64,000 nt of DNA from Streptomyces sp. NRRL S-646 (GTDB lineage: Bacteria > Actinomycetota > Actinomycetes > Streptomycetales > Streptomycetaceae), in contig NZ_JODC01000008.1 of the NCBI RefSeq assembly GCF_000720765.1, forward strand, positions 496,001 through 560,000. The letters run 5' to 3'. This document shows positions 1 through 10,349 of the stretch, piece by piece. How positions within the stretch are numbered: the stretch's first letter is position 1; every line of letters begins with the position of its first letter. Made by a program: the position numbers and the translations under genes. A model generated the notes under the pieces. It searched no databases, was not told the origin of the DNA, and was given only the letters and a program-made list of their open reading frames with translations.

Positions 1-73
1 GTGGAAGCTGGGACGCATCGAGGAGAAGTGGACGGCAGGCCTGTCACGGCCCGCGCAGCAGTCCGCCGACTAG
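1..73 (+). CDS. C-terminal tail of an unknown protein (partial)
   Basis: An open frame runs in from the left edge and ends at TAG 71-73, giving a charged tail (WKLGRIEEKW then ...RPAQQSAD). The next gene converges on it after about 20 bases, which fits a real gene end. Too little is present to name a family. Confidence 0.4.
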   Translation, partial: WKLGRIEEKWTAGLSRPAQQSAD

Positions 74-94
74 ACCCGCCGTCCGTTCAGGCGC

Positions 95-1054
95 TCAGCC
101 CCGCAGCTTCAGCTCCTTGCGCCACCTGACGAACTGCTGGTCCGGGTCCCCCGTGTAGGACCAGGGAGTTCGTGTGGCCCGGCGGCCCAGCATCCGCAGC
201 ATGGCGGCGGCGACGTCCGGGACGTTCGCATTGCAGGCGGCGTGGGCCAGGTAGTTGAGGTCGCGCAGTTCGCCGGGGGCGACACCGCTGTCCGTGCGGC
301 CCATGATCCAGCGCTGCCAGGTGCGGCGCACGTCGCTGACCGCACCGTCGTGGTTCCAGTGCTGCCCGAGGCCCACCGCGGACTGGCTGCCCTGCGCCGC
401 GTCGAGGGCGTAGCGGTACTCCTCGACCCGGGCGTACTGCACCAGGACCGGCAGTGCGCAGCCCGTGGGTGCCACTCCGGCCGCGTCGCGGGCGAAGTCG
501 TACATGAGGCCGTGGGTGCCGTGCCAGCGTGCCGAGTAGTAGTGCAGGACCTGCAGGTGGCCCTCCACGCTGTACGGGTCGCGCTGGTGCAGCTCGTCCC
601 ACCAGCGCGACAGTTCCTGCCGGCGCACTCCCGAGGAGTACAGCCGGGCCACCGAGATCAGGGAGATCCACGGCGTCGGGTCGTCCAGGTATGCCTCCGC
701 GGCCTGCAGGCAGGCCGTCACCGCAGTGTCGATGCGGTGCTGGTCGATCGGCACGCCCCGGCCCGCGGCGATGGCCATGTTGAACGCGCGGGCCGTCTCC
801 GTCGCCGCCCGCAGTACCAGCGCGTCACCGCTGTGGGGCTCGGCAGCCAGCCACGACTCCACCGTGGAACTGCCCGCGCAGGCCTGCGCGAGCGTCCGGA
901 CCCGGTGGCCGCGCGCGAGCCAGTCCGGGCCGGTGGCCCGCAGCAGGTCCCTGAGGCCCTGCCAGCGGCCGATGACGATGTCGTGACGTGCGGTGGTCAG
1001 GGGCGCGTCCCCGCAGTCGGGGTCGTAGTCGGGAGCGAATCGGTCTCTCGCCAT
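95..1054 (-). CDS. Helical (TPR-like) protein of unknown function, 319 aa
   Basis: I do not recognise a named family. The product is soluble, with no signal peptide or membrane span, and rich in helical stretches with Trp/Tyr/Leu spacing reminiscent of tetratricopeptide folds (for example around WISLISVARLYSSG). I start it at ATG 1054, because the longer frame upstream runs into the permease gene and its extra residues are Arg-rich shadow sequence. It begins 11 bp after the stop of the APC permease, so the two genes are probably one transcript and the protein may work with, or be co-regulated with, amino acid uptake. Confidence 0.75.
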   Translation of the reverse strand: MARDRFAPDYDPDCGDAPLTTARHDIVIGRWQGLRDLLRATGPDWLARGHRVRTLAQACAGSSTVESWLAAEPHSGDALVLRAATETARAFNMAIAAGRGVPIDQHRIDTAVTACLQAAEAYLDDPTPWISLISVARLYSSGVRRQELSRWWDELHQRDPYSVEGHLQVLHYYSARWHGTHGLMYDFARDAAGVAPTGCALPVLVQYARVEEYRYALDAAQGSQSAVGLGQHWNHDGAVSDVRRTWQRWIMGRTDSGVAPGELRDLNYLAHAACNANVPDVAAAMLRMLGRRATRTPWSYTGDPDQQFVRWRKELKLRG

Positions 1055-1065
1055 CGGGGTCTGCC

Positions 1066-2538
1066 TCAGAAGTCGGTGGAGAGACCTTCGTGGACACGGG
1101 AGTTCGCGGCCGGCAGGCCGTCGGGGACGTACTCCGCCTCGACGGTGCGGCTGGCGTCCAGGCGGGCGGGCCGGTAGTAGTCGCTGCCCTGCCTCCAGTA
1201 CCAGAACATCGGCACCAGCCCTACGGCGAGCCCGCCGATGCCGATCGCGATCGCCGCGGTGTCGAGCTCGCTCAGCGATTCGGCGAAGATCCAGAACATG
1301 AACAGGGCGCCGAACAGCGGCCACAGCCCGCCGAACAGGAGATTGGCGGGCGACTTCAGCAGCATCCTGCGGTACGCCACGACCACCGCGAGGCCCGCGA
1401 GACCGTAGTAGACGGCGATCTGCAGACCGATCGCCGAGATCGCGTCGGAGAGGATCTCACCCACCGAGCCCAGCGCGTTGGAGGCGATGAACATCGCCAG
1501 CGCCACCGCACCCACCACCGTGATGGCCACCCACGGGGTGTTCCAGGTGCGGTGCACGCGGCCCAACGCGGAGGGCATCGTACGGTCACGGCCCATCGCG
1601 AACAGGGAGCGCGTGACCTGGATGAGAGTGGTCTCCAGGGTGGCGATGGTCGACAGCATCACCGCCACGATCAGCAGCTTGCCGCCCCAGCCGGGCCAGA
1701 TCTCCTCGCCGAGCGCACCCAGCACGTTCGCGTCGTTCGCCTCGATCTGCTTCGAGGACAGGATGACGTTCACCGCGATGGTGAACACCTCGAAGAGCAG
1801 GAAGACGATGCCCACCCCGATCAGGCCGGCGAGTCCCGTCGTACGGCGGCTGTTGCGGGTCTCCTCGCTCAGGTTGCTGGTGACGTCCCAGCCCCAGTAG
1901 TAGAAGGCGGCGACGAGCGCGCCCGACGCGAAGCCCGACACCCCGTCGAAGTGGGAGAAGCCGAGCCAGGACCAGTCGAACACGCGGGCGTTGCCAGTGT
2001 GGAAGACGGCAAGCACCGCGAACAGCGCCAGTATGGCCAACTCGACGCCGGACATGACGAGCTGGGCACGGACCGTGAGCCGGGCACCCCCGAGCACCAC
2101 GAGCAGCATGATGATGAACCAGGCCGCGCCGACCACCGTCGACAGCGCGGTGTTGTCGGCGAGACTGTCGTCGAACAATGCCAAGGTCATCGAACCGGCG
2201 GGCAGCGAGCCGGCCACCATGAAGATGGTCGCCGAGATGACCAGCGCCCAGCCGCTGATGAAGCCGAGAAAGGGATGGAGGGTGCGCCCCACCCAGGAGT
2301 AACTGGCCCCCGCGTTCACGTCGATACGGCCGAGATAGCTGAACGCCAGCGCGATGCCCAGCATGGGTATCGCGCAGTACAGCAGCGCGGCCGGGCTGGC
2401 CAGGCCCACCGCGCCGACGAGGACCGCGGTGGTCGCGGCGATCGAGTACGCCGGGGCGCTGCCCGCGACGGCCATCACCACGGTGTCGAACGTACCGAGG
2501 GCATTGGCCTGCAGCCCTCTGCCCCTGCTGTTGCTCAT
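1066..2538 (-). CDS. APC-superfamily amino acid permease, 490 aa
   Basis: An integral membrane permease of the amino acid-polyamine-organocation superfamily. It opens with a short cytoplasmic N-terminus and then about 12-14 hydrophobic segments. The first membrane region has the small-residue-rich pattern (VAGSAPAYSIAATTAVLVGAVG) usual for the substrate-binding unwound TM1 of APC proteins. Length is normal for the family. The substrate cannot be deduced; an amino acid or amine is most likely. ATG 2538 has a clear intergenic region upstream with a candidate promoter, and the gene is followed 11 bp later by an unknown soluble gene. Confidence 0.85.
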   Translation of the reverse strand: MSNSRGRGLQANALGTFDTVVMAVAGSAPAYSIAATTAVLVGAVGLASPAALLYCAIPMLGIALAFSYLGRIDVNAGASYSWVGRTLHPFLGFISGWALVISATIFMVAGSLPAGSMTLALFDDSLADNTALSTVVGAAWFIIMLLVVLGGARLTVRAQLVMSGVELAILALFAVLAVFHTGNARVFDWSWLGFSHFDGVSGFASGALVAAFYYWGWDVTSNLSEETRNSRRTTGLAGLIGVGIVFLLFEVFTIAVNVILSSKQIEANDANVLGALGEEIWPGWGGKLLIVAVMLSTIATLETTLIQVTRSLFAMGRDRTMPSALGRVHRTWNTPWVAITVVGAVALAMFIASNALGSVGEILSDAISAIGLQIAVYYGLAGLAVVVAYRRMLLKSPANLLFGGLWPLFGALFMFWIFAESLSELDTAAIAIGIGGLAVGLVPMFWYWRQGSDYYRPARLDASRTVEAEYVPDGLPAANSRVHEGLSTDF

Positions 2539-2735
2539 GGTTGCGCTGCTTTCCGTCTTGCACGACGCGAGGGCGGCCCGCCCCGACGGCGTAGGGGGAG
2601 GTGGGGGGTGATGAACCCGCCCCGGATCACCGAGGGTTGGCCTCGGAGCAGATCAAGGGCAGCGAAAAACATAAAGGGGTGGTGGAGAGGCACGGCTGCC
2701 TGCGTTGTCATTCGGTCACACCGTGTGTGCGAGTG

Positions 2736-2763
2736 ATGATAGCCCTACTCCTTGACCTTTCAA
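2736..2763 (-). promoter_or_regulatory. Candidate promoter for the APC permease operon
   Basis: On the minus strand TTGAAA (2763-2758) and TATCAT (2741-2736) are separated by 16 bases, a reasonable housekeeping-sigma promoter. The rest of the 2539-2886 gap is GC-rich with no gene that I can support. Confidence 0.4.
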
Positions 2764-2886
2764 GATTGACCAAGGGGTAACCTCCTGCGCCGCCAAGGAC
2801 GGCCGTGGTTGGACGGCGCGCAACGGGAAACGCGGATCGGGACACCGTACAGAAACGACCCGCCGCAGCGCGCGAGGGAGGCCCGC

Positions 2887-3390
2887 ATGGGCAGCGAACA
2901 CACGCGCCCCGAACCGATGGCCGACGACACCTACCAGCCCACCGCGACGAACGAGGAGCAGGAGGACGCGGCACCGCTCGACCTGCAGGACGCCATCGAC
3001 GAGCCCACCTACGACGACACCCTCGACGAGGGCTACTCCCCACCGGAGAAGCCGCTCGGCGTCACCCGGCACGGCACGACGGCCGCCGAGCAGCACGAGG
3101 GCGAGAGTCTCGACGAGCGGCTCGACGAGGAGGTGCCGGACGTGACGGCACCTCCCGGCGACGAGGTCGGCGACCTCCCCGGAGGCGAGGGCGAACCCGT
3201 CGACCCCGAGGCCGGCACGGAACGCGCGGGCCGCCTGGTCGCTCCGGACGAGGGCACCCACCCCGACACGACCAAGGAGACGGTCGCCGACGATGTGGGC
3301 ATCGACGGCGATGCCGCCGGCGCCGAGGAGGCCGCCGTCCACGTCGTCGAGGACGAGACGCAGCTGCCCGACGCCGAGCAGGGCCGCTGA
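2887..3390 (+). CDS. DUF5709 family acidic protein, 167 aa
   Basis: A small, strongly acidic, soluble protein of the DUF5709 type found across Streptomyces. The characteristic stretch LDEGYSPPEKPLGVTRHGTT is followed by repeated E/D-rich segments (ESLDERLDEEVPDV). It probably has little fixed structure. ATG 2887 is chosen because a purine-rich ribosome-binding site (GAGGGAGG) lies just upstream; the frame further upstream lacks one. Function is unknown. It converges on sthA, 10 bp away. Confidence 0.85.
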   Translation: MGSEHTRPEPMADDTYQPTATNEEQEDAAPLDLQDAIDEPTYDDTLDEGYSPPEKPLGVTRHGTTAAEQHEGESLDERLDEEVPDVTAPPGDEVGDLPGGEGEPVDPEAGTERAGRLVAPDEGTHPDTTKETVADDVGIDGDAAGAEEAAVHVVEDETQLPDAEQGR

Positions 3391-3400
3391 CACCGGCCCG

Positions 3401-4804
3401 TCAGTCGCCGATCCGGTCGATCTGCCGGAGTTTGTTCGTGGCGTCGAGGGCGGCGACCTTGTAGGACTCCGCCAGTGTCGGGTAGTTGAAGACCGCGTCG
3501 ACCAGGTAGTCGACGGTGCCGCCGCAGCCCATCACCGACTGGCCGATGTGGATGAGCTCGGTGGCGCCGGTGCCGAAGCAGTGCACGCCGAGCAGGGTGC
3601 GGTCCTCGGGGGAGACCAGCAGCTTGAGCATGCCGTGCGAGTCGCCGATGATCTGGCCGCGGGCCAGTTCGCGGTAGCGGGAGATGCCGACCTCGAACGG
3701 TACGCAGTCCTCGGTGAGTTGGTCCTCGGTGCGGCCGACGAAGCTGATCTCCGGGATGGTGTAGATACCGATGGGCTGCAGGTTGTGCATCTGGCCGACC
3801 GGTTCGCCGCAGGCGTGGTAGGCGGCCGCCCGCCCCTGCTCCATCGAGGTCGCGGCCAGTGCGGGGAAGCCGATCACGTCGCCGACGGCGTAGATGTGCG
3901 GCACCTCGGTGCGGTAGTGCTCGTCCACGGTGATCCGGCCGCGCCTGTCCGCGGACAGCCCGGCCTTGTCCAGGTCGAGTTCGTCGGTAAGACCCTGCCG
4001 GCCCGCCGAGTACATCACGGCGTCGGCCGGTATCTTCTTGCCGCTCTCCAGGATCGTCAGCGTGCCCCGAGGATGCCGCTCCACCGCGGCGACCGTCTCG
4101 CCGAAACGGAACGTCACGGCGAGGTCCCGCAGGTGGTACTTGAGCGACTCGATGACCTCGACGTCGCACATGTCGAGCATCCCGGCACGCTTCTCGACGA
4201 CCGTCACCTTGCTGCCGAGCGCGGCGAACATGGAGGCGTACTCCATGCCGATGACCCCGGCGCCGACGATGACCATGGAGCGCGGCACGCGCTCCAGCGC
4301 CAGCACGTTGTCGGAGTCCATGATCGTACGGCCGTCGAACTCGACGCTGTCGGGCCGGGCCGGCCGGGTCCCGGTGGCGATGACGATGTGCTCCGCGCTG
4401 AGCAGCCGTTCGTGACCGGTGACCTCGCGCAGCGCGATGGTGTGCGGGTCGACGAAGCTGCCGGTGCCGGCGAAGAGGGAGACGTGGTTGCGGGAGAGCT
4501 GGCTGCGGATGACGTCGACCTCCCGGCCGACCACGTGCTCGGTGCGCGAGGTCAGGTCGGAGACGGTGATGTCCTCCTTCAGCCGGTAGCTCTGCCCGTA
4601 CAGATCCCGCTGGGTGAGACCGGTCAGGTACAGGACCGCCTCGCGCAGGGTCTTGGAAGGGATGGTGCCGGTATGGATGGAGACCCCGCCGACCATGTCG
4701 GGGCGGTCGACGACGGCGACCCGGCGGCCGAGCTTGGCCGCGGCGATGGCGGCCTTCTGGCCACCCGGGCCGGATCCGATGACAAGCATGTCGAAGTCGG
4801 GCAC
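3401..4804 (-). CDS. sthA: Soluble (Si-specific) NAD(P)+ transhydrogenase, 467 aa
   Basis: A cytosolic FAD enzyme that moves reducing equivalents between NADPH and NAD+. The N-terminus carries the FAD dinucleotide fold ([19 protein letters not shown]) and a second Rossmann motif lies mid-protein ([20 protein letters not shown]). The related dihydrolipoamide dehydrogenases have a redox-active CxxxxC here; this protein has [17 protein letters not shown] with Thr/Ser instead, the hallmark of SthA. A pyridine-nucleotide disulfide oxidoreductase dimerisation domain closes the protein. GTG 4804 gives the standard length of about 467 aa; upstream extensions are spurious. Confidence 0.93.
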   Translation of the reverse strand: MPDFDMLVIGSGPGGQKAAIAAAKLGRRVAVVDRPDMVGGVSIHTGTIPSKTLREAVLYLTGLTQRDLYGQSYRLKEDITVSDLTSRTEHVVGREVDVIRSQLSRNHVSLFAGTGSFVDPHTIALREVTGHERLLSAEHIVIATGTRPARPDSVEFDGRTIMDSDNVLALERVPRSMVIVGAGVIGMEYASMFAALGSKVTVVEKRAGMLDMCDVEVIESLKYHLRDLAVTFRFGETVAAVERHPRGTLTILESGKKIPADAVMYSAGRQGLTDELDLDKAGLSADRRGRITVDEHYRTEVPHIYAVGDVIGFPALAATSMEQGRAAAYHACGEPVGQMHNLQPIGIYTIPEISFVGRTEDQLTEDCVPFEVGISRYRELARGQIIGDSHGMLKLLVSPEDRTLLGVHCFGTGATELIHIGQSVMGCGGTVDYLVDAVFNYPTLAESYKVAALDATNKLRQIDRIGD

Positions 4805-4883
4805 GATCCGGAGTCTGTCAGCCCCGGGCCCCGCTTCGAAAGACTGAACGGACAACGATCGCCCACGAAGTGACGGGGCGGAA

Positions 4884-4940
4884 GCCCCTGAAGGGGCGCG
4901 GGGAACTGCGCGACCAGCCACGACGAAGCCGCAGACAACC
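4884..4940. repeat. Streptomyces-type intergenic repeat
   Basis: A short hairpin (GCCCC-tgaa-GGGGC, 4884-4897) is followed by GCGGGGAACTGCGCGACCAG and a CGACGA...CCGCAGACAACC tail. From memory this string recurs in intergenic regions of many Streptomyces genomes. Here it sits between the divergent sthA and sulfite-oxidase-like genes. The copy number in this genome cannot be seen from one window. Confidence 0.55.
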
Positions 4941-4998
4941 AACGGCCGATCGCGGCACATCCCATCGCGGCACAACCCAGCGGAGCGATAATGCCGCC

Positions 4999-6129
4999 AT
5001 GGGCCACCGACTCGCCGACGCGAGCACCCCCGCCCGGCTGGCCGCCCCCGACGAGGGCATCGGCCGGGACGAACTGGCGCTCGCCACCCGCAACCACGGC
5101 CTCCCGCTCGAGGCACTGCGCTACGACGTCACCCCGCCGGGCCTGCACTACCTGCTGACGCACTACGACATCCCCTACGTCCCCGACGACACGCCCTGGC
5201 CACTGAGCGTCGGGGGCCGGGTCCGCCGTTCGCTGGAGCTGTCCCTGGCCGAACTGCGGGCCTTCCCCCAGGTCACCACGCGCGTGACGATGGAGTGCGC
5301 GGGCAACGGCCGGGCCCTGCTGACCCCCCGGCCCGTCAGCCAGCCCTGGCTCGTCGAGGCGGTCGGCACCGCCGAGTGGACGGGCGTACCGCTGCGGCTG
5401 CTGCTCGCCGCGGCCGGAGTGGAGACCGATACCGTCGACGTGGTCTTCACCGGCGCCGACCACGGCGTGGAACGCGGCGTCGAGCAGGACTACCAGCGGT
5501 CCCTGCCGGTGGACGTGGCCACGGGCACCGAGCCGGAGGTCCTGGTGGCGTACGCGATGAGCGGTGCCCCACTGCTGCCCCAGCACGGCCGGCCGCTGCG
5601 CCTGATCGTGCCCGGCTGGTACGGGATGGCCCACGTGAAGTGGCTGCGCGAAATCACCGTCACGGATGCACCGTTCACAGGATTCCAGCAGGCCGTTGCC
5701 TACCGGCTCCGGCAGGACTCCGCCGACGAGGGCCGGCCGGTCACCCGCATCGAGCCGCGCGCCCTGCTGATCCCGCCAGGCTTCCCGGACTTCATGTCCC
5801 GCTCCCGCGTGGTGCGGCCCGGGCCGGTGACCCTGGAGGGCCGCGCCTGGTCGGGGCGGGCGCCACTCGCGCGCGCCGAGGTGAGCACGGACGCCGGGCG
5901 CACCTGGCACGAGGCCGAACTGGAGCCCGACGGCGGGCGCCGGTGGGCGTGGCGCCGCTGGCACCTGGACTGGACGGCGACCCCCGGCGAGCATGTGCTG
6001 AGCGCGCGGGCCACCGACGCCGAAGGACACACCCAGCCGCTGGACCAGCACTGGAACCGCGGAGGCTTCACCAACAACCTCGTCCAGCGGGTGCCGGTGC
6101 TGTGCCTGGAGCCCGGCGACACGGACTGA
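4999..6129 (+). CDS. Sulfite oxidase-like molybdopterin enzyme, 376 aa
   Basis: An oxidoreductase of the sulfite oxidase family, which uses a molybdopterin cofactor. The Moco-binding domain includes the conserved Mo-ligand cysteine in [10 protein letters not shown] (Cys100), followed by [15 protein letters not shown], a strongly conserved block that lines the cofactor pocket. The C-terminal third is the immunoglobulin-like Mo-co dimerisation domain ([20 protein letters not shown]). There is no heme domain and no Tat signal, so it is predicted cytosolic. The real substrate may be sulfite or another oxyanion. ATG 4999 is chosen; upstream residues fall in the intergenic repeat. Confidence 0.88.
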   Translation: MGHRLADASTPARLAAPDEGIGRDELALATRNHGLPLEALRYDVTPPGLHYLLTHYDIPYVPDDTPWPLSVGGRVRRSLELSLAELRAFPQVTTRVTMECAGNGRALLTPRPVSQPWLVEAVGTAEWTGVPLRLLLAAAGVETDTVDVVFTGADHGVERGVEQDYQRSLPVDVATGTEPEVLVAYAMSGAPLLPQHGRPLRLIVPGWYGMAHVKWLREITVTDAPFTGFQQAVAYRLRQDSADEGRPVTRIEPRALLIPPGFPDFMSRSRVVRPGPVTLEGRAWSGRAPLARAEVSTDAGRTWHEAELEPDGGRRWAWRRWHLDWTATPGEHVLSARATDAEGHTQPLDQHWNRGGFTNNLVQRVPVLCLEPGDTD

Positions 6130-6180
6130 ACCGGCACCGGGTCTCCAGGCGGGCGTACGAGAACGGGTACGGGTACGGCT

Positions 6181-6387
6181 CTACGGCAGCAGTTTCTCCA
6201 GGGCGGCGGGGCCCTCCGCCTCCAGCTTGCGCCTGGCCCATTCGAGGTTGTGCGGGGTGATGTCCCTGCCCGTGGCAAGGACGAGGTCCTCCGGCGACAC
6301 ATCGGTGCCGGTGCGGGTGTGGAGCAGGTCGTCCGGGGTGACGCGGTCCTCGGACGGCCCGGACACGTCGGGCTGTGACGTCGGCAT
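6181..6387 (-). CDS. Small conserved hypothetical protein, 68 aa
   Basis: A 68-residue soluble protein beginning MPTSQPDVSGPSEDRVTPDD. A good ribosome-binding site (GAGGAG, then about 7 bases) precedes ATG 6387, which decides this start over the upstream GTG. The sequence has two similar halves built on 'DDLL..RTGTDVSPEDLVLATGRDITPHNLEWA', suggesting a short repeated helical unit. Its function is unknown. It converges on the sulfite-oxidase-like gene, 51 bp apart. Confidence 0.7.
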   Translation of the reverse strand: MPTSQPDVSGPSEDRVTPDDLLHTRTGTDVSPEDLVLATGRDITPHNLEWARRKLEAEGPAALEKLLP

Positions 6388-6564
6388 GATCTCTGCTCCT
6401 CGAGTCCGGATCGCTACTGCTAACACCATTCAACGCGGGAGCCCGGCGTGCATCCGGAAGCGTACGCAAGCGGCCCGAGATGCCGGAGTGACAGGGCGGG
6501 CGTCTAATGAGAGAGGTCTGACGAGAGACGACGACCGTCTCGACCGGCAGGGAAGACCGAGGCC

Positions 6565-8826
6565 ATGTCACCGAGCCGCAAGGACGCGGGGGACGCGGGG
6601 GCTGTCACCGGAGGGGTTCTGCGACGGCTGGGGGAGTGGTGCGCCAGGCACTTCGTGATCGTCATCCTGGCCTGGCTGGTGGCGCTCGTGGCGCTGCAGA
6701 CCCTCAACCGGTCCTTCGGCGGGGAGTACTCCGACAACTTCTCGCTGCCGGGCGTGCAGTCCCAGCAGGGCCTGGACGTCCTGAAGAAGCACGATCCCGC
6801 CGCGGGCGGGTACAGCAGCCAGATCGTCCTGCACGACGGGCAGAAGTCCCTCACCGCGCTGAGCTCGCAGATGTCCACCACGATCGGCGACGTGCAGAAA
6901 CTGCCGGACGTCCTGTCGGCCCAGAACCCGCTGTCCGCCCCGGCCTCGAAGGTCGGTCCCCTCGCCTCCGACGGGAAGACCGCCTACATCACCGTCCGCT
7001 TCGACGTCCAGCCCTCGACCCTGGGCGACAACTATCTGAGCGGCGTGGACAAGGCGGTGCAGCCGCTGCGCTCGGCCGGTGCCCAGGTCGAGTACGGCGG
7101 ACCGCTCGGTGAACTGGGCCGGCCCGCAGCCGACGACCGGGTGAGCGAACTGATCGGCTTCGCTGTCGCGATCGTCGTCCTGCTGATCGGCTTCGGCAGT
7201 GTGATCGCCGCCGGTCTGCCCCTGTTCACGGCACTGGTCAGCGCCGTCGGCGGGCTCGCGATCCTCGGACTGATCGCTGCTGCGTTCACGTTCGCGACCG
7301 TGTCGCCGACCCTGGCGACCATGATCGGCCTCGGTGTCGGCATCGACTACGCGCTGTTCCAGCTCACGCGGCACCGCCAGAGCCTCATGAACGGGGCGGA
7401 TCCGGTTCATGCGGCAGGCCATGCCACCTCCACCAGCGGGCGGGCCGTGCTCGTCTCCGGCTGCACAGTGATCATCGCGCTGGCCGGCCTGTACGCGTCC
7501 GGGGTGAGCTTCATCGGGAAACTCGGTCTGGCCGCCGCCATGACGGTCATCTCGGCGGTCATCGGTGCACTGACGCTGCTCCCGGCCATGCTCGGGCTGA
7601 TCGGCAGACGCATCGACCGCTACCGGGTCCGGCGTCCCGTCGCCGAGACCGACGCCGAGCCCGGAGCCGAGCCGACCGGCACGTGGCACCGCTACGCGCA
7701 ACGCGTGGAGCACAGGCCCTGGCAGTTCCTCGCGGCAGGCGTCACAACCGTCGTCGTCCTCGCCATCCCGTTGCTCTCCATCCAGCTCGGCCACATCGGA
7801 GACGGCGCCGACCCCACCTCCTTCACCGACCGCCGCGCCTACGACCTGATGACGAACGCGTTCGGCCCCGGCTCCAACGGCCCGCTCACCGTCGTCATCG
7901 ACCAGACCTCCGTACCGTCCTCCCAGCGGTCCACCCTCTCCTCCCAGGCCCAGAAGACCCTGAACTCAGTGGCCGGCGCCTCCACCGTCACACCCCTGAC
8001 ACCCACCAAGGACGGCGATGTCCTGGTCGGCACGGTCTACTCGAAGCAGTCCCCGCAGAGCGCCACCACCACCGAGCTGACCAACCGGCTGATCCACCAC
8101 ACGCTCCCCGACGCGGTCTCCGGCACCTCCGCCAAGGGCTACGTCACCGGTACGACGGCCGCCCAGGTCGACTTCCGTGACATCGTCGCGAGCCGGCTGC
8201 CCCTGATCATCGGCGTCGTGGTCGGCCTCGCGTTCCTGATCATCCTGGCGGTCTTCCGCGGCCTGCTCGTCGCGGTCAAGGCGGCCGTCCTCAACGTGCT
8301 GTCGATCGGTGCCTCGTACGGCGTGGTGGTGGCCGTCTTCCAGTGGGGCTGGGGCGGACCCGCACTGGGCGTCCACGGCAAGGTGCCCATCGAGAGCTAT
8401 GTGCCGATGATGATGTTCGCGATCATCTTCGGCCTGAGCATGGACTACGAGATCTTCCTGCTCTCCCGCGTCCACGAGGCCTGGCTGCGCACCGGCGACG
8501 CCAAGGCCTCCGTCGCCCATGCGCTGGAGATCACCGCACGGGTCATCACCTGCGCCGCCCTGATCATGGTGAGCGTCTTCGCGGCCTTCATCGTCAGCGA
8601 CAACATCGTGGTCAAGATGCTCGGTCTGGGTCTCGCGGTGAGCGTGCTCATCGACGCGACCGTCGTACGGCTGCTGATGGTTCCGGCCGTGATGACGCTG
8701 CTGGGGCCGCACGCCTGGTGGACTCCCCGCTGGCTCGACCGGATCATGCCGCACATCGATGCCGAGGGCGACCAGACGGCAGGTCCCGCGGCGGACGTCA
8801 GCCGGCGTCCGGTGACGCGGGCGTGA
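6565..8826 (+). CDS. MMPL family (RND-type) exporter, 753 aa
   Basis: A large inner-membrane exporter of the MmpL/RND superfamily. In Streptomyces such proteins export lipids, siderophores or secondary metabolites using the proton gradient. After TM1 (residues about 27-45) comes an extracellular loop domain, then a six-helix block containing the family signature [21 protein letters not shown]; the second half repeats this plan with [21 protein letters not shown]. The paired Asp-Tyr motifs in each half are the likely proton relay. Length and duplicated topology are normal. No adjacent regulator is visible. The last 29 bp overlap the 3' end of the opposing phosphatase gene. Confidence 0.92.
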   Translation: MSPSRKDAGDAGAVTGGVLRRLGEWCARHFVIVILAWLVALVALQTLNRSFGGEYSDNFSLPGVQSQQGLDVLKKHDPAAGGYSSQIVLHDGQKSLTALSSQMSTTIGDVQKLPDVLSAQNPLSAPASKVGPLASDGKTAYITVRFDVQPSTLGDNYLSGVDKAVQPLRSAGAQVEYGGPLGELGRPAADDRVSELIGFAVAIVVLLIGFGSVIAAGLPLFTALVSAVGGLAILGLIAAAFTFATVSPTLATMIGLGVGIDYALFQLTRHRQSLMNGADPVHAAGHATSTSGRAVLVSGCTVIIALAGLYASGVSFIGKLGLAAAMTVISAVIGALTLLPAMLGLIGRRIDRYRVRRPVAETDAEPGAEPTGTWHRYAQRVEHRPWQFLAAGVTTVVVLAIPLLSIQLGHIGDGADPTSFTDRRAYDLMTNAFGPGSNGPLTVVIDQTSVPSSQRSTLSSQAQKTLNSVAGASTVTPLTPTKDGDVLVGTVYSKQSPQSATTTELTNRLIHHTLPDAVSGTSAKGYVTGTTAAQVDFRDIVASRLPLIIGVVVGLAFLIILAVFRGLLVAVKAAVLNVLSIGASYGVVVAVFQWGWGGPALGVHGKVPIESYVPMMMFAIIFGLSMDYEIFLLSRVHEAWLRTGDAKASVAHALEITARVITCAALIMVSVFAAFIVSDNIVVKMLGLGLAVSVLIDATVVRLLMVPAVMTLLGPHAWWTPRWLDRIMPHIDAEGDQTAGPAADVSRRPVTRA

Positions 8827-9910
8827 GGACGAGCATCGTCACGTCGTCGAGAACGGCAGGACAGTACCGTACGAGATCCGCCCACACCCGGTCCGCGAGT
8901 ACGGCCGGGTCGTCGTCGGCCAGTGCGGACAGGCGGTCGGTCAGCGGGTAGAAGGTGCCGGAGGGGTCGCGGGCCTCGCTCACGCCGTCCGAGGCCAGGA
9001 ACAGGCTGTGGCCGGGCTCCAGCCGCAGGGTGAGCCCGGCGTGCGGGCGGCCGTCGGACAGGCCGAGACCGAGCGGCGTCCACGCGGCCAGTTCGATCTC
9101 GGTGGCCTGCCGGCCGCGCAGCAGCACGGGCGCCGGATGACCGCAGGACACCATCCGCACCGACCGGCCGTCGGGCGAGAACTCCAGCAGTACGGCGGTC
9201 GCGAACAGCTCGGCGTACCGGGACGACGCCGAGTCCAGCTCCAGCCTGCGGTCGAGGCGGGCGGCCACCGACTCCAGGTCCGGCTGGTCCAGCACGGCCT
9301 CCCGGAAGGCCCCCAGCAGGGAGGCGACCGTGGCGACCGCAGCCAGCCCGTGCCCCTGGACGTCGCCCATCACGGCCCGCACCCCGTGCGGTCCCTCGCG
9401 TACGTCGAAGAAGTCGCCGCCCACCAGCGTGCCGCGCTGCGCCGCCCGGTACAGGCCGACGCAGCGGACCGGACCGACCTGCTCGGGCAGCGGGGGGACG
9501 ACGGCGCGCTGTGCGGCCTCGGCGACTGTGCGCTCCAGATCCAGCTGGGCGTCGCGGCGGCTGCGCACATAGGACACGAACACGCTCAGCACGGAGACGA
9601 AGGAGATGGTCAACAGGTCCGTGTTGCCCGGGTGGTTGAGCTGGAAGGCCGGGATGTTGAGCACGGCGACGACGACACCGCCGAGGACCGCGGTCGCCAG
9701 CGGCCCGTACGAGAGGACGGCCAGCGGCGGGATGGCGCCCAGCAGAAAGCCGATGTCGAGGGGGTCGCGGCTGGCCAGGGTCGCCGCGCAGACGCCCACG
9801 ATCAGGCCGAGCGGGAGCACCCGCACCAGCCGGGGCGGCGGCGCGCCCCGCAGCCAGCCCCGCCGGTCGTGGTCCTGCCGGCGCGGTGACAGGAGGTGCA
9901 CCTTTCCCAC
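8798..9910 (-). CDS. Membrane-anchored SpoIIE/PP2C-type phosphatase, 370 aa
   Basis: A serine/threonine phosphatase of the SpoIIE/RsbU group, expected to act on anti-sigma-factor antagonists or similar partners. Several N-terminal hydrophobic segments (residues about 30-115) anchor it, followed by a short linker helix and the catalytic domain. The metal-binding motifs are GGDFFDV (164-170) and MGDVQGHG (181-188), and [12 protein letters not shown] and [13 protein letters not shown] are also conserved. GTG 9910 is supported by TAGGAG nine bases upstream. Its 3' end overlaps the MMPL gene by 29 bp. Confidence 0.88.
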   Translation of the reverse strand: MGKVHLLSPRRQDHDRRGWLRGAPPPRLVRVLPLGLIVGVCAATLASRDPLDIGFLLGAIPPLAVLSYGPLATAVLGGVVVAVLNIPAFQLNHPGNTDLLTISFVSVLSVFVSYVRSRRDAQLDLERTVAEAAQRAVVPPLPEQVGPVRCVGLYRAAQRGTLVGGDFFDVREGPHGVRAVMGDVQGHGLAAVATVASLLGAFREAVLDQPDLESVAARLDRRLELDSASSRYAELFATAVLLEFSPDGRSVRMVSCGHPAPVLLRGRQATEIELAAWTPLGLGLSDGRPHAGLTLRLEPGHSLFLASDGVSEARDPSGTFYPLTDRLSALADDDPAVLADRVWADLVRYCPAVLDDVTMLVLTPASPDAG

Positions 9911-10019
9911 AGCACCACGCTCCTACGGCCGGACGCCGCCCGCACGCCGGGCCGACTGTCGGTGCCGGGTGGCATGCTGATCAGCGGTGGTGATCGGCGG
10001 CGGCTGAAGGGGATGCGGC

Positions 10020-10349
10020 GTGGGATTCGAGGGCGAGGTCTGGCGTCTGCGCAGCGGCGAGGCACCGGTCGGGGAGATCCTGATCGACGACGCCGACTTT
10101 CCGTGGCTGTCCGGCCGTTTCACCGCCGGTCCGGCCTTCGACGCGGTCCGGGATCTGTTCGCCCGTGAACTCGCCCTGATCGAGCGGGACGACGAGAAAC
10201 ACCGGCAGGAGTGGGAAGCGGCCTACGACGAGATCACCAGACGCGTGTCCCTGTCGTCGCCGGACGGACCCGTTCCCGAGTTCCTGCTGCACATCGAGGG
10301 CGACCGGGCCTGGTTCCGCTGGAGCGACGAACCGTTCGAGCATGCATAG
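10020..10349 (+). CDS. Small hypothetical protein paired with a P-loop kinase, 109 aa
   Basis: A soluble acidic protein of 109 residues with GTG start 10020 and an AAGGGGA ribosome-binding site. I do not recognise the family. The fold looks alpha/beta: a short beta-rich start (WRLRSGEAPVGEILIDDADFPW), an amphipathic helix with many charges (FARELALIERDDEKHRQEWEAAYDEI), and a final beta segment (FLLHIEGDRAWFRW). It overlaps the next gene by 8 bp, which implies translational coupling and a shared role. Confidence 0.72.
   Translation: MGFEGEVWRLRSGEAPVGEILIDDADFPWLSGRFTAGPAFDAVRDLFARELALIERDDEKHRQEWEAAYDEITRRVSLSSPDGPVPEFLLHIEGDRAWFRWSDEPFEHA

Noticed and set aside
988..2736. A 582-codon open frame on the plus strand opposite the permease
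   Set aside because: It is the antisense shadow of the APC permease gene. The protein is Arg/Gly/His/Gln-rich with no domain, as expected from high third-position GC.
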